DNA of 6,725 bases, taken from an uncultured Legionella sp. GTDB taxonomy: Bacteria; Pseudomonadota; Gammaproteobacteria; Legionellales; Legionellaceae. The stretch lies in the NCBI GenBank assembly GCA_903885895.1, contig CAISKC010000420.1, positions 1 through 6,725 on the forward strand. Reading direction: 5' to 3'. Positions 5,877-6,725 of this stretch are shown here, piece after piece (the stretch's first letter is position 1; each line of letters starts with the position of its first letter). The notes under the pieces are model-generated. The model did not search any database. It saw only the letters and a list, made by a program, of their open reading frames with translations, and was not told where the DNA came from. Position numbers and translations under genes: made by a program.

Positions 5877-5912
5877 GCGTATTGTGGCGTACGATGTCGT
5901 ACTCAAATACGC
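5877..5912. repeat. Nested dyad beside the tRNA fragment
   Basis: An outer 7-bp pair GCGTATT (5877-5883) and AATACGC (5906-5912) encloses a 6-bp pair GTACGA (5889-5894) and TCGTAC (5897-5902). TGGCGTA also occurs twice as a direct repeat starting at 5875 and 5885, one helical turn apart. It could be a binding site for a recombinase, excisionase or repressor, or part of an RNA hairpin after the WYL gene. Confidence 0.45.
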
Positions 5913-5944
5913 AAATCTCACGCAAGGGTTTTTGCCAGAGATTT
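5913..5944 (-). terminator. Interrupted hairpin after the WYL gene stop codon
   Basis: The arms AAATCTC (5913-5919) and GAGATTT (5938-5944) pair over 7 bp. A 2x2 internal loop and an inner 4-bp stem GCAA/TTGC follow. It starts 4 nt beyond the TGA of the minus-strand WYL gene. On the minus strand only TTTGCGTATTT follows, so termination would be weak. It could belong to the neighbouring dyad cluster instead. Confidence 0.35.
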
Positions 5945-5948
5945 TATT

Positions 5949-6491
5949 TCAAATTTGATATGCAACCGTATTAAGTGGTCCTGTAGGTAGAAACTCTACA
6001 CGATATGATGGTACGAATGATTGCGATGTAGCTTTAGCTGCAAAAATACGGTCAACACGGAAAGCACGTATATCTTTTGTTTGGTGTTTTAGCGCATATA
6101 TTAAAAGATTTCCATCTGTACTTTTTCTTAAAGAATAAGGCTCTACCACATAAGTTTTATGTTCACCGTTTTCACGTGTATATTGAAGTTCCACACATAA
6201 ATGATTTGCAGCAGCAAAACGTATTCTATCCATGATGCCTAGCTCTTGTGTGCTACTACTAAATCGTGAAATATCTTGGGGTGGGATATTTTTTGTAGTG
6301 TCTGGTTGTGAAGGAATGTCTGGTAATGGCTGAACTATTATTTCAGGATGTGCAAGCCAATTAAAAAATGGTTGTAATTCATCCCAGAATGACTCAAAGG
6401 GAGGTAATGCTTGCAACTGGTGCGTCAACTGGTTTTCCCATCCGGCAAGACATATTTCCCTGTGTTGAAGTAAATTTGCATAATCAGGCAT
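5949..6491 (-). CDS. WYL-domain protein (probably the C-terminal part of a larger broken gene)
   Basis: This open frame has 180 codons from ATG 6491. Residues about 86-155 form a WYL domain: I-M-D-R-I-R-F-A-A-A-N, then V-E-P-Y-S-L-R, L-L-I-Y-A-L-K, and the conserved I-R-A-F-R-V-D-R-I. WYL domains bind nucleic-acid or nucleotide-type ligands and are frequent in regulators of defence and mobile elements. There is no HTH. Residues 1-50 (W-E-N-Q-L region, then F-W-D-E-L-Q-P-F-F-N-W-L) resemble the C-terminal tail of AbiEii/AbiGii nucleotidyltransferase toxins; this is a tentative reading from memory. There is no ribosome site before this ATG, and the frame stays open upstream for 34 protein-like codons to a TAA, so the ATG is probably not the original start. 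It converges on the tRNA fragment and likely belongs to the integrated element. Confidence 0.7.
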   Translation of the reverse strand: MPDYANLLQHREICLAGWENQLTHQLQALPPFESFWDELQPFFNWLAHPEIIVQPLPDIPSQPDTTKNIPPQDISRFSSSTQELGIMDRIRFAAANHLCVELQYTRENGEHKTYVVEPYSLRKSTDGNLLIYALKHQTKDIRAFRVDRIFAAKATSQSFVPSYRVEFLPTGPLNTVAYQI

Positions 6492-6689
6492 CGGAATATT
6501 TTTGAAATCACATTTTTTCTGTAATACCCTACATACTTCTGTAGCAAGGTTTTTTGATTCTGGACGTCGAAAGAAATTGATGACATCTAGAAGTTACGCA
6601 TTGACAACCTCGCTAAAAATCTGATAATTCGGGGTAAAAATAAAACGCCACAGGACGGCATTGTCGTGATTAGGATTATTAGTCGACCA
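6492..6689 (-). pseudogene. Upstream, stop-interrupted part of the WYL gene
   Basis: The WYL gene's frame continues upstream as 34 codons (L-L-D-V-I-N-F-F-R-R-P-E-S-K-N-L-A-T-E-V, then C-R-V-L-Q-K-K-C-D-F-K-N-I-P) to a TAA at 6596-6594. Beyond that stop, in the same frame, another 31 codons (ending F-T-P-N-Y-Q-I-F-S-E-V-V-N-A) run back to a TGA at 6692-6690. Both stretches look coding, so a longer protein was probably interrupted by at least one nonsense mutation. I cannot name the most upstream segment; it might instead be the end of a separate upstream gene. In the remaining bases to 6725 I see nothing assignable. Confidence 0.4.
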
Positions 6690-6725
6690 TCAACTGCACG
6701 TTGTACCTTACCTATGTATATTGGA

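Overview
The window looks like an accessory stretch of a moderately AT-rich gammaproteobacterial chromosome. The MFS transporter start, DUF4142 lipoprotein, YafY-type regulator, inverse autotransporter and RelB/YafQ remnants would fit the Legionella/Coxiella branch. That placement is inferred from protein style only; no marker gene is present.

Left part (1-2235): three minus-strand genes. An MFS transporter runs off the left edge. Its likely promoter is bracketed by a perfect 12-bp inverted repeat. Next come a small outer-membrane DUF4142 lipoprotein with a hairpin after its stop, and a YafY-family HTH/WYL regulator that probably starts at a TTG codon.

Middle (2256-2621): the remains of a type II toxin-antitoxin module on the plus strand. 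A RelB/DinJ-like antitoxin has lost its N-terminus. It overlaps a YafQ-like mRNA interferase broken by a stop at codon 17 and by loss of the C-terminal tail.

Main locus (2767-5512, plus strand): a large surface protein. It has a signal peptide, an N-terminal inverse-autotransporter (type Ve) beta-barrel and a long Asn/Ser/Thr-rich passenger of about twelve 27-39-residue beta-helix-like repeats with the core S-x-F-N-x-N. A run of nine G (4338-4346) inside the passenger puts the two halves in different frames. With eight G the gene would be one 914-aa frame, and the repeat period continues across the tract. This looks like a phase-variable (on/off) adhesin or surface display system, and it is the most interesting item here. 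A fixed mutation or a homopolymer sequencing error is not excluded.

Right part (5513-6725): a decayed minus-strand reading frame, then the 3' part of a tRNA-Ile(CAT) gene that keeps the CCA end and has lost its 5' half, as expected at the far end (att site) of an element integrated in a tRNA gene. Beside it is a cluster of dyad-symmetric sequence, then a minus-strand WYL-domain gene whose frame continues upstream past an in-frame stop. By this logic the integrated element lies to the right of 5816 and the intact tRNA would be outside the window. Toxin-antitoxin remnants, a phase-variable adhesin, a tRNA fragment and a broken WYL gene together describe a recombining genomic-island region.
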